Positions 7,281 through 13,498 of a stretch of DNA of 13,877 bases are shown in pieces (the first letter of the stretch is position 1; each line of letters starts with the position of its first letter). This DNA comes from an uncultured Oscillospiraceae bacterium. GTDB lineage: Bacteria; Bacillota; Clostridia; Oscillospirales; Oscillospiraceae. The notes under the pieces are model-generated. The model was not told where the DNA came from and did not search any database. It worked only from the letters and a program-made list of their open reading frames with translations. The stretch is taken from the NCBI GenBank assembly GCA_900764755.1, contig CAAFPE010000108.1, forward strand, positions 1 to 13,877. Reading direction: 5' to 3'. The position numbers and the translations under genes were made by a program.

Positions 7281-8468
7281 CTATTTCATCCACATGGTGT
7301 TCAGCACCTGGCTGACGCTCTGGGCAAAGAGGCGGGCGCCGTCCACCGCCTCGGTGAGAGTATTCCCGTGGCCCCCCACCTCCACCAGCAGATAGCCGGG
7401 GGAGAGCTGCTGGTTATAGCTGCTGTTGCGCAGCACGATGGGCCGGGCCAGACTCACATAGTCGGAGATCAGCTCCTGCTGGAACCGGACAGCCAGGGCC
7501 AGATTGTCGATCCAGTACGGGTGCTGCGCTCCGCCTCCGTCGGTGCCCACCACCAGCATGACCTGGGCAGCCTTTTTCCCGTTCTCCTGGGTGACCAGCT
7601 TATAGATGGAGCCGTCGCTGCCCACCAGTGCGTCCCGGTGGACGTCCAGGATGATCCGGATGGTGGGGTACTTGGCCAGCCAGTCCCGCACCGCCGCCTT
7701 GGACCGGTCGTACGAGCCGTTATAGGCGGGATAGTCATACAAATTGGTGTCGTGGATCACCTGGAGACCCTGGCTGCGGAACACCTCCGCCATAGCCTCC
7801 CCAACCCGGACTACGTTGTGGGTGCAGTCGGTGGTGCGGTAGGCGTCGCTCTCCTGATAGAGGTCCCCGTCGTTCTGGGAGTATGCTTCGCTGCCGTGGC
7901 TGTGTAAAATCAGAATCTGGGGCCCCTCCCCCAGACCGAAGTGGACCGCCCCCGCGTCAAACACCGAGGGATCCAGCCCCTTGTTGGTCCGGTCATACAG
8001 ATAGACCCCGTTCCGGCTGAAATACTGTCCACCCTCCCGGCCCACGCCGGTCATCTCCCGGACGTCGTCCGGCTCCGCCGGCGGCTGGAGCTGTGGGACC
8101 GTCTGGTCATCGTCGTCCTCCACCTCCGGAAGCTCCTCCGCAGGGGGAGGCATCTGATCTGCCTCCCGCTCCTGTCGGAGGGCATCCACCGCCCCCAGCC
8201 CGGCGGACAGCAGGGCAGACTGCTCCACCATCAGCCGTCCCAGACCGTCCATCCCCGCCAGGGCGGTCTCCTCCGGGACCTGCCCCAGCTGCTCCGCCAG
8301 CAAGCCCACCACCGCCTGGGAGTCGGCGGACCACGCCCGCACCGCTTCGCCCACGCCGGACAGGTCCGCCGTCAGCCCTACGCCCCACAGGGTCATCAGC
8401 GCCAGACCCAGGCCCACGCCCCGCCGGAGCACCCGGAGCCTGTCCCGTCCCCGCCGTCTCTCCCTCAT
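7281..8468 (-). CDS. spoIIP: Stage II sporulation protein P (SpoIIP), cell-wall hydrolase
   Basis: This 395-residue protein belongs to the SpoIIP family. Together with SpoIID and SpoIIM, SpoIIP degrades peptidoglycan as the mother-cell membrane engulfs the forespore, acting as amidase and endopeptidase. A basic N-terminus (MRERRRGRDR) and one hydrophobic segment (about 17-34) anchor it in the membrane. A variable, acidic and proline-rich linker (about 104-135) follows, then the catalytic domain (about 150-395). The likely metal ligands and catalytic residues sit in HSHGSEAY (H189, H191, E194), DVHRDA (H277) and LVEVGGHGN (E363, H367), all typical of the family. The start has AAGGAGGG at 8475-8482, 6 nt upstream. 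It follows a thiolase terminator and so must have its own promoter; a sigma-E-like -10 is present. It implies a spore former. Confidence 0.95.
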   Translation of the reverse strand: MRERRRGRDRLRVLRRGVGLGLALMTLWGVGLTADLSGVGEAVRAWSADSQAVVGLLAEQLGQVPEETALAGMDGLGRLMVEQSALLSAGLGAVDALRQEREADQMPPPAEELPEVEDDDDQTVPQLQPPAEPDDVREMTGVGREGGQYFSRNGVYLYDRTNKGLDPSVFDAGAVHFGLGEGPQILILHSHGSEAYSQNDGDLYQESDAYRTTDCTHNVVRVGEAMAEVFRSQGLQVIHDTNLYDYPAYNGSYDRSKAAVRDWLAKYPTIRIILDVHRDALVGSDGSIYKLVTQENGKKAAQVMLVVGTDGGGAQHPYWIDNLALAVRFQQELISDYVSLARPIVLRNSSYNQQLSPGYLLVEVGGHGNTLTEAVDGARLFAQSVSQVLNTMWMK

Positions 8469-8502
8469 GCCGGTCCCTCCTTATCCTGTGTGCCTCTCCC
8501 AC

Positions 8503-8510
8503 ACTGTATG
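8503..8510 (-). promoter_or_regulatory. Candidate sigma-E -10 element upstream of spoIIP
   Basis: On the minus strand CATACAGT fits the sigma-E -10 consensus (CATACAnT) known from Bacillus spoIIP and related genes. It would place the transcript start about 29 nt before the spoIIP ATG. The -35 region 14-15 bp upstream (TTCTAAG) does not match well, so this is tentative. Confidence 0.35.
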
Positions 8511-8546
8511 CGGCAACGGGGCAGCTTAGAAGGACAGGCCCAAAGG

Positions 8547-8578
8547 TTTTCCACAATTTCCTCCCATTCTGTGGATAA
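8547..8578. promoter_or_regulatory. Inverted pair of DnaA-box-like sequences
   Basis: TTTTCCACA (8547-8555, plus) faces a perfect DnaA box TTATCCACA (read on the minus strand, 8570-8578), 14 bp apart, upstream of spoIIP. One further TTTTCCACA lies between mfd and tadA (3387-3395). Two boxes do not make an origin. They could titrate DnaA, link spoIIP to replication, or be chance. Confidence 0.3.
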
Positions 8579-8603
8579 CTCTCCAGGCAGTCCCGCAGAC
8601 AAC

Positions 8604-8637
8604 AAAAAACCGCCCCCTGCGGTAACGCAGGGGGCGG
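8604..8637 (-). terminator. Intrinsic terminator of the thiolase gene
   Basis: A perfect 12-bp GC-rich stem (CCGCCCCCTGCG with CGCAGGGGGCGG) with a 4-nt loop (GTAA; TTAC in the transcript) is followed on the minus strand by six T (8604-8609). It begins 22 nt after the thiolase stop. This is a strong Rho-independent terminator that separates the thiolase from spoIIP. Confidence 0.95.
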
Positions 8638-8659
8638 GAACCAGTTCAGCAAATCAGGT

Positions 8660-9919
8660 TCAGCACTTCTCAAAGATGGTGGCAACACCCATGCCGCCGC
8701 CGATACACAGAGTAGCCAGGCCCTTCTTGGCCTCGGGGCGCTTGGCCATCTCGTGAAGCAGGGTGACGATGATGCGCGCGCCGGAAGCGCCCACGGGGTG
8801 ACCCAGGGCGATGGCGCCGCCGTTGACGTTGACCTTGCTCATGTCGAAGCCCAGCTCACGGGCCACGGCGATGGACTGAGCGGCAAAAGCCTCGTTGGCC
8901 TCCACCAGATCCATGTCCTCGATCTTTAGGCCGGCCTTCTCCATAGCCTGACGGGAGGCGGGCACCGGGCCCACACCCATGATCTTGGGATCCACGCCGC
9001 CCTGGCCCCAGCTGACCAGCTTGGCCATGGGCTTCAGGCCGTACTTCTCCACGGCCTCGCCGGAGGCCAGGATGATGGCGGCAGCGCCGTCGTTGATGCC
9101 GGAGGCATTGGCGGCGGTGACACGCTGGACGTGCTTCTTGGTGTCAGCCTCATGGACCTGGGTAACGGGGAAGGTGTGCTCGATGGACTCCTCAACGCCC
9201 TCGGGACCCACGGGGAAGGCGCCGCGCAGCTTGGAGATGCCCTCGGCGGTCACGCCGGCGCGGGGGAACTCATCCACCTTGAACTCCACCATCTCCTTCT
9301 TCTTCTTGATCATCACGGGGACGATCTCGTCGTTGAAGCGGCCGGAGTTCAGAGCGGCCTCAGCCTTATTCTGGGAGGAGGCGGCGAACTCGTCCAGCTC
9401 CTCACGGGTGATGCCCCACACATCGCAGATGTTCTCGGCGGTGGTGCCCATGTGATAGTTGTTATAGGCGTCCCACAGGCCGTCCTTGATCATGGTGTCC
9501 ACCATCTTGTTGTCACCCATACGGGCGCCCCAGCGGGCGGCGGGGATGGCATAGGGAGCAGCAGACATATTCTCGGTGCCGCCGGCCACCACGATGTCGG
9601 CGTCGCCGGTGAGGATGGCGCGGGCACCCTCGATGACGGACTTCATGCCGGAGCCGCACACCATGCCCACGGTGTAGGCGGGCACGCTGATGGGTACGCC
9701 GGCCTTCAGGGCAGCCTGACGGGCGGGGTTCTGGCCCAGACCAGCGGTCAGGATGCAGCCAAACATGACCTCATCCACGTTCTCAGGCTTCACACCAGCG
9801 CGGTTCAGAGCTTCCTTGATGACGACGGCACCCAGCTCGGCGGCGGGGGTGTCCTTCAAGCTCCCGCCAAAGGAACCAATGGCGGTACGGCAGCAGTTGA
9901 CAACATAGACTTCTTTCAT
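8660..9919 (-). CDS. Acetyl-CoA acetyltransferase (thiolase II)
   Basis: This 419-residue biosynthetic thiolase condenses two acetyl-CoA into acetoacetyl-CoA, the first step toward butyrate in Clostridia. The complete catalytic set is visible: the acyl-accepting cysteine C88 in VCGSGMKS, NEAF (342-345), H374 in GHPVGASGAR and C405 in CIGGGMG. It is clearly of the ThlA/AtoB type. It is about 27 residues longer than the usual 392. The extra length sits at residues 236-266, between KLRGAF and VTAANASGINDG, where ThlA has about five residues. GGAGG at 9929-9933 lies 9 nt before the ATG. It has its own sigma-A promoter and terminator, so it is monocistronic; the other butyrate genes are not in this window. 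It could also serve polyhydroxybutyrate or ketone metabolism, but the predicted host makes butyrate more likely. Confidence 0.93.
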   Translation of the reverse strand: MKEVYVVNCCRTAIGSFGGSLKDTPAAELGAVVIKEALNRAGVKPENVDEVMFGCILTAGLGQNPARQAALKAGVPISVPAYTVGMVCGSGMKSVIEGARAILTGDADIVVAGGTENMSAAPYAIPAARWGARMGDNKMVDTMIKDGLWDAYNNYHMGTTAENICDVWGITREELDEFAASSQNKAEAALNSGRFNDEIVPVMIKKKKEMVEFKVDEFPRAGVTAEGISKLRGAFPVGPEGVEESIEHTFPVTQVHEADTKKHVQRVTAANASGINDGAAAIILASGEAVEKYGLKPMAKLVSWGQGGVDPKIMGVGPVPASRQAMEKAGLKIEDMDLVEANEAFAAQSIAVARELGFDMSKVNVNGGAIALGHPVGASGARIIVTLLHEMAKRPEAKKGLATLCIGGGMGVATIFEKC

Positions 9920-9983
9920 TCTGTGTTACCTCCAAAAATGTGTATTGGCGTCACAAGGGCGCCTGATCTCCGCTCTTGGGTTG

Positions 9984-10012
9984 ATTATACTCAATCACAC
10001 CGGAAAAAGCAA
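9984..10012 (-). promoter_or_regulatory. Sigma-A promoter of the thiolase gene
   Basis: On the minus strand a perfect -10 TATAAT (9984-9989) lies 17 bp from a partial -35 TTGCTT (10007-10012). Transcription would begin near 9977 and leave a leader of about 57 nt. Confidence 0.75.
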
Positions 10013-10078
10013 TGAAATTTTTGTAACATCATGTCCCATTCATTCTATTTTTCCGATTCCTCTCCCACATACCAAATT

Positions 10079-10113
10079 GCGGGCCCCCACGGCATACTTG
10101 CCGGGGGGCCCGC
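10079..10113 (-). terminator. Probable terminator of pnp, with weak T-tract
   Basis: GCGGGCCCCC (10079-10088) pairs with GGGGGCCCGC (10104-10113). An inner CGGCA/TGCCG stem sits around a TACT loop, giving 15 bp with one bulged A. On the minus strand it is followed by AATTTGG, so the T-run is short. It lies 33 nt past the pnp stop. A second small GC hairpin (10118-10133) sits between it and the stop codon. Together they probably end or stabilise the pnp transcript. Confidence 0.7.
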
Positions 10114-10146
10114 TACTCCCCGCCGGGGCGGGGTCATACGCTCTAT

Positions 10147-12297
10147 TTACTTGACGCTCTCGCCAGCGGCCTTCTTGGCCTTGATCTCCTTAACAGCGTC
10201 CTTATAGCTCAGGTTGACGCGGCCCTTGTCGTCGATCTCGGTGACCTTGACCCAGATCATGTCGCCGATGTTGACCACGTCCTCCACCTTCTCCACCCGG
10301 TGGTCGGCCAGCTTGGAGATGTGGACCATGCCGTCCTTACCGGGGGCCAGCTCCACGAAGGCGCCGAACTGAAGGATGCGGACCACCTTGCCGTAGTACA
10401 GCTCGCCCACCTGAGGAACGAACACGATGGTGTCGATCATCTTCTTGGCGGCGTCGCAGGCCTCGGCGTTGGGGGAGGCGATGTGGATGGTGCCGTCGTC
10501 CTCAATGTCCACGGTGGCGCCGGACTCGGCGGTGATCTTCTGGATCACAGAGCCGCCCTTGCCGATGACCTCACGGATCTTGTCGGGGTCGATCTTCATG
10601 GTGAGCATCTTGGGGGCATACTTGCTCACCTCAGTCCGGGGGGCAGCGATGCAGGGCAGCATGACCTCGTCCAGAATGGCATACCGGGCGTCCTTGGTGA
10701 TCTCCAGGGCCTCCTTGATGATCTCATGGGTCAGGCCGTCATTCTTCAGGTCCATCTGGATGGCGGTGATGCCGGCCTTGGTGCCGGCGACCTTGAAGTC
10801 CATCTCGCCGTGGAAGTCCTCCACACCCTGGATGTCGATGAAGGTCTGGAAGGAACCGTCGTCGTCCTGGATCAGGCCGCAGGAGATGCCGGCCACCGGG
10901 GCCTTGATGGGCACGCCGGCGTCCATGAGGGCCAGAGTGGAGCCGCAGATGGAGCCCTGCGAGGTGGAACCGTTGGAGGACAGCACCTCAGAGACCACGC
11001 GGATGGCATAGGGGAACTCGTCCACAGAGGGCAGCACAGGGACCAGGGCGCGCTCGGCCAGAGCGCCGTGGCCGTACTCCCGGCGGTTGGTGGAGCGGGG
11101 AGCGCGGGCCTCGCCCACGGAGTAGGGGGGGAAGTTGTAGTGGTGCATATACCGCTTCTCTTCCTCTTCCCAGATGGTGTCCAGCTTCTGGCAGGCGGCC
11201 AGGGTGTTCAGGGTGCAGACGCTCAGCACCTGGGTCTGACCGCGGGTGAACAGGCCGGAGCCGTGGACCCGGGGCAGCACGCCCACCTCGGCGGCCAGGG
11301 GACGGATCTCGTTCTTGGCGCGGCCGTCCACACGGTGGCCCTCCAGCAGCCAGGCCTTGACGATCTTCTTCTGGAACTTATAGGTGAACTCCTCCAGGTA
11401 CTGGTCCATATCCGGATACTCCTCCAGATACTTCTCGTGCCAGTGGTCGATCATGGCGTTCCAGCGGGTCTCCCGCACGTTCTTGTCATCGGTATCCATA
11501 GCGGCCTTGGCCTCGTCCATAAAGTCAGCCACGATCTTGTCGAACAGCTCCTGGTTGAACTGGGCGTGGTCGTACTCCATCTTGGGCTTGCCGATCTCGG
11601 CGACGATCTGGTTGATGAAGGCCACCTGCTTCTTGATCTCCTCGTGAGCCTTCACGATACCGGCATACATGATCTCGTCGGGGATCTCGTCGGCGCCGGC
11701 CTCGATCATGACCACCTTCTCAGCGGTGGCGGCCACAGTCACATCCATGCGGCTGGTCTTGCGCTGCTCCTGGTTGGGGTTGAGGACGATCTCGCCGTCG
11801 CAGTAGCCCACCTCCAGGCAGCCGATGGGGCCGGCGAAGGGGATCTCAGAGTAGCTCACACAGGCGGAGGCGCCGATCATGGCGGCCACCTCGGGGGAGC
11901 AGTCGTAGTCCACGCTCATCACGGTGCACTGGATGCACACGTCATTGCGGAAGTCATAGGGGAACAGGGGACGCATGGGCCGGTCGATCAGGCGGCTGGC
12001 CAGCACGGCGGGCAGAGAGGGACGGCCCTCACGGCGCATGAAGCTGCCGGGGATGCGGCCCACGGCGTACAGCTTCTCCTCAAACTCCACAGACAGGGGG
12101 AAGAAGTCGATGCCGTCCCGGGGACGGGGGGAGACAGTGACGGCCACCATGACGGTGGTATCACCGTACTTGACCATGGCGCTGGCGCTGGCCAACTCGG
12201 CCACCTTGCCCACCTCGATGGTCAGGGGGCGGCCGCACAGATCCATGGTCCAGCTCTTAAAGCTGTTGAACTGCTTGTGCTTGATGATGGTTGACAT
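10147..12297 (-). CDS. pnp: Polynucleotide phosphorylase (PNPase)
   Basis: This 716-residue protein is full length for PNPase, the trimeric 3'-5' exoribonuclease that degrades RNA by phosphorolysis and can add tails. Domains in order are a first RNase PH fold (about 14-150), the helical linker (about 150-320), and a second RNase PH fold (about 325-560). The second fold carries the conserved aspartates of the active site, D494 and D500 (EDFHGEMDFKVAG). A KH domain with GKGG (567-627, motif near 579-582) and an S1 domain (about 628-700, VGELYYGKVVRI to VNLSYKDA) follow. All parts needed for activity appear intact. The start has AAGGAGG at 12304-12310, 7 nt upstream. It lies directly downstream of rpsO on the same strand, the classical arrangement in bacteria. 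The leader between them holds hairpins that could mediate processing or autoregulation. Confidence 0.98.
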   Translation of the reverse strand: MSTIIKHKQFNSFKSWTMDLCGRPLTIEVGKVAELASASAMVKYGDTTVMVAVTVSPRPRDGIDFFPLSVEFEEKLYAVGRIPGSFMRREGRPSLPAVLASRLIDRPMRPLFPYDFRNDVCIQCTVMSVDYDCSPEVAAMIGASACVSYSEIPFAGPIGCLEVGYCDGEIVLNPNQEQRKTSRMDVTVAATAEKVVMIEAGADEIPDEIMYAGIVKAHEEIKKQVAFINQIVAEIGKPKMEYDHAQFNQELFDKIVADFMDEAKAAMDTDDKNVRETRWNAMIDHWHEKYLEEYPDMDQYLEEFTYKFQKKIVKAWLLEGHRVDGRAKNEIRPLAAEVGVLPRVHGSGLFTRGQTQVLSVCTLNTLAACQKLDTIWEEEEKRYMHHYNFPPYSVGEARAPRSTNRREYGHGALAERALVPVLPSVDEFPYAIRVVSEVLSSNGSTSQGSICGSTLALMDAGVPIKAPVAGISCGLIQDDDGSFQTFIDIQGVEDFHGEMDFKVAGTKAGITAIQMDLKNDGLTHEIIKEALEITKDARYAILDEVMLPCIAAPRTEVSKYAPKMLTMKIDPDKIREVIGKGGSVIQKITAESGATVDIEDDGTIHIASPNAEACDAAKKMIDTIVFVPQVGELYYGKVVRILQFGAFVELAPGKDGMVHISKLADHRVEKVEDVVNIGDMIWVKVTEIDDKGRVNLSYKDAVKEIKAKKAAGESVK

Positions 12298-12444
12298 TGG
12301 TTGTCCTCCTTATTTAGAAAATTTGGTTTTCTGAAGCGGGACAACACCTTTTAGCACTTGAATACTGGTCTGAATACCTGCCGGCGGATTTGTATTTGCG
12401 CCCACGCGCGAACGATGCCGGCTTCAGGCCCATATTCAACTGCT

Positions 12445-12462
12445 AAAAAAGCGCTGACGCTT
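12445..12462 (-). terminator. Weak terminator or attenuator between rpsO and pnp
   Basis: On the minus strand a 5-bp stem (AAGCG, loop TCAG, CGCTT) ends in a run of six T (12445-12450). The stem is too short for efficient termination. It could give partial termination after rpsO, so that S15 message exceeds pnp message. Confidence 0.35.
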
Positions 12463-12492
12463 CAAAAATTCAGTGGAATTCTTAGATGTGAA

Positions 12493-12523
12493 CATAGGGC
12501 AGCGTCCAAAACGCTGCCCTATG
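12493..12523 (-). other. Perfect 13-bp hairpin between rpsO and pnp
   Basis: CATAGGGCAGCGT (12493-12505) pairs perfectly with ACGCTGCCCTATG (12511-12523) around a 5-nt loop. No T-run follows on the minus strand. The position, in the mRNA between rpsO and pnp, is where RNase III-type processing stems occur in other bacteria. Confidence 0.75.
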
Positions 12524-12596
12524 GTACATCATTGCTGCTCGGTCAGATGCGCGCGGCCCGGGCACCAGGCTGCACGACAATCCTACGTGCGTTCTC

Positions 12597-12863
12597 TTAC
12601 TTACGGATGCCCAGCTTGGCGATGATGGCACGGTAACGCTCGATGTCCTTGGCCATCAGATAGTCCAGCATCTTGCGGCGCTTACCGACCATCTTCAGCA
12701 GGCCGCGGCGGGAGTGGTTGTCCTGCTTGTGGACCTTCAGGTGCTCGGTCAGCTCGTTGATGCGGGCGGTCAGAATGGCGATCTGAACCTCGGGGGAGCC
12801 GGTATCAGTGGGGTGAGTGCGGTTGGCCTCGATCACGGCCGTCTTTTCGTCCTTACGGATCAT
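12597..12863 (-). CDS. rpsO: 30S ribosomal protein S15
   Basis: This 88-residue protein has the normal length of S15, which binds the central domain of 16S rRNA early in 30S assembly and forms an intersubunit bridge. Recognisable family blocks are TGSPEVQIAILTARI (residues 20-34), LTEHLKVHKQDNHSRRGL (37-54) with the conserved HKQDNHSRRGL, and LMLVGKRRK-like LKMVGKRRKMLDYL. The ATG at 12863 begins MIRKDEK, as in related Clostridia. A GTG four codons upstream (12875) is in frame but falls within the AAAGGTGG ribosome-binding site (12872-12879 region), so I reject it. A strong promoter and a structured leader of about 120 nt precede it, and pnp follows. Confidence 0.97.
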   Translation of the reverse strand: MIRKDEKTAVIEANRTHPTDTGSPEVQIAILTARINELTEHLKVHKQDNHSRRGLLKMVGKRRKMLDYLMAKDIERYRAIIAKLGIRK

Positions 12864-12986
12864 GGGAAATTCCACCTTTCAAAAAATTCTGCCCAAAGGG
12901 CTGCGTAGCGGGCGGGTGAAGCCCCGTCCTTTTGGACAGGCTGTGTCCCGCAACGAAGCGGATGGGCGGTCTGTGCATTTTCATGC
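12864..12986 (-). promoter_or_regulatory. Structured 5' leader of rpsO, candidate S15 autoregulatory RNA
   Basis: The predicted leader is about 120 nt. Its centre folds into one interrupted helix: GCGGG/CCCGC (12912-12916 with 12947-12951), AGCC/GGCT (12920-12923 with 12939-12942) and GTCC/GGAC (12926-12929 with 12934-12937), capped by a 4-nt loop (TTTT on the plus strand, AAAA in the RNA). A short GCCC/GGGC stem (about 12893-12903) stands nearer the start codon. Ribosomal protein S15 is known to repress its own translation through differing leader structures in several bacteria. That this is such a leader is inference. Confidence 0.5.
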
Positions 12987-12992
12987 TGGGTA

Positions 12993-13021
12993 ACTATATC
13001 ACAATTTTTCCCCGTTGTCAA
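12993..13021 (-). promoter_or_regulatory. Strong sigma-A promoter of rpsO
   Basis: On the minus strand a perfect -35 TTGACA (13016-13021), a 17-bp spacer and -10 TATAGT (12993-12998) are present, with an extended TGA just before the -10. This is the best promoter in the window, as expected for a ribosomal protein gene. The transcript would start near 12986. Confidence 0.88.
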
Positions 13022-13022
13022 A

Positions 13023-13052
13023 GAAAAAAGACCTGTTTTGCAATCTTTTTTC
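13023..13052 (-). terminator. Candidate terminator of the AbrB-like gene
   Basis: On the minus strand GAAAAAAGA pairs with TCTTTTTTC (13044-13052 with 13023-13031) around a 12-nt loop. It starts 8 nt past the stop codon and abuts the rpsO -35 box. The stem is AT-rich, and the T-run is part of the stem, so it would be a weak terminator and some transcription may read into rpsO. Confidence 0.4.
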
Positions 13053-13060
13053 CAGTCTCC

Positions 13061-13381
13061 CTAGCCCTCCCACAGACCCGCGTCCTCCGGCAGAGGCGGC
13101 AGGCGGTCCAGATCCTGCTCCCGGACCTGCTTCAGACAGGGCTCACACAGAAAGATGCTCCGACGGAAGCGGCGCAGACCCTCCGACCCGCCGCACAGCT
13201 GGCAGCAGGGCCAGGCGTGGGCCATCTCCACCTTGTTTCCCTTCACCGTCAGATCCACCCGGTGCTCCGGGAGCACATTCAGCGCCTGCCGCACCTCCAC
13301 AGGCAGACAGATCCGCCACTCCTCGTCCACCTTACAGCGGTAGACCATGGGCTGAGGCGGGATGCCTCCGGTCAAGTACAT
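13061..13381 (-). CDS. AbrB/SpoVT-type transcription regulator with cysteine-pair tail
   Basis: This protein has 106 residues. Residues 13-56 match the swapped-hairpin AbrB/MazE/SpoVT DNA-binding fold (VYRCKVDEEWRICLPVEVRQ, then VLPEHRVDLTVKGNKVEM). In this fold a dimer of hairpins binds DNA of loose consensus, often controlling stationary-phase or sporulation genes. The tail has two cysteine pairs, CQLCGG (C60, C63) and CEPC (C79, C82), which suggest a bound zinc. Such CxxC...CxxC tails occur in AbrB homologs of Clostridia. The conserved glycine of the usual DExGR motif is replaced by tryptophan (EEWR). GGAGG at 13386-13390 is only 4 nt before the ATG; an internal ATG at residue 12 is possible but lacks a clear site. 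A MazE-like antitoxin is less likely, as no toxin gene is adjacent. It is divergent from a ribbon-helix-helix gene. Confidence 0.8.
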   Translation of the reverse strand: MYLTGGIPPQPMVYRCKVDEEWRICLPVEVRQALNVLPEHRVDLTVKGNKVEMAHAWPCCQLCGGSEGLRRFRRSIFLCEPCLKQVREQDLDRLPPLPEDAGLWEG

Positions 13382-13416
13382 AAAACCTCCCCCTTTTGTA
13401 AATCATAGTTTTGTTT

Positions 13417-13446
13417 AGTATACCAAAGTAATACAAAGACTGTCAA
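13417..13446 (-). promoter_or_regulatory. Sigma-A promoter of the AbrB-like gene
   Basis: On the minus strand -35 TTGACA (13441-13446) and -10 TATACT (13417-13422) are separated by 18 bp. The leader would be about 29 nt. The promoter overlaps the left arm of the inverted repeat described next, so a repressor bound there would block it. Confidence 0.75.
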
Positions 13447-13472
13447 CAAATGTGTAAAACAATGTTGTATTA
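13429..13472. promoter_or_regulatory. Inverted repeat in the divergent promoter region, candidate operator
   Basis: TAATACAA (13429-13436) and TTGTATTA (13465-13472) form a perfect 8-bp inverted repeat with a 28-bp gap. The left arm lies in the spacer of the AbrB-like gene promoter. The right arm lies 27 bp before the start of the ribbon-helix-helix gene, next to TATTAT, a possible -10 for that gene. It could be an operator for either regulator. In AT-rich promoter DNA, chance is also possible. Confidence 0.4.
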
Positions 13473-13498
13473 TGTTATGCAAAGAAAGGGGATGCTTC

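Larger units (their letters stand above)
12298..12596 (-). promoter_or_regulatory. rpsO-pnp intergenic leader
   Basis: These 299 bp between the two cotranscribed-strand genes contain no gene. Going with transcription there is a perfect 13-bp hairpin (12493-12523), a weak terminator-like stem with T6 (12445-12462), and a possible CCGGC/GCCGG pairing (12381-12385, 12417-12421). A longer-range CTGAAGC/GCTTCAG pairing (12331-12337, 12421-12427) and the pnp ribosome-binding site follow. TGAATAC occurs twice, 12 bp apart (12359 and 12371). No strong promoter for pnp is visible, which favours read-through from rpsO. Confidence 0.5.

Noticed and set aside
8547..8578. Replication origin near the DnaA-box pair
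   Set aside because: Only two boxes, no AT-rich unwinding region beside them, and no dnaA, dnaN or rpmH gene in the window.
9131..10015. A 294-codon plus-strand frame opposite the thiolase gene
   Set aside because: It is the reverse reading of a complete thiolase, is Gly/His-rich, and runs through the thiolase promoter.
10300..12294. A 664-codon open frame on the plus strand opposite pnp
   Set aside because: pnp is certain on the other strand. The translation is rich in Gly, His, Leu and Val with no domain, as expected when strongly biased codons are read in reverse.
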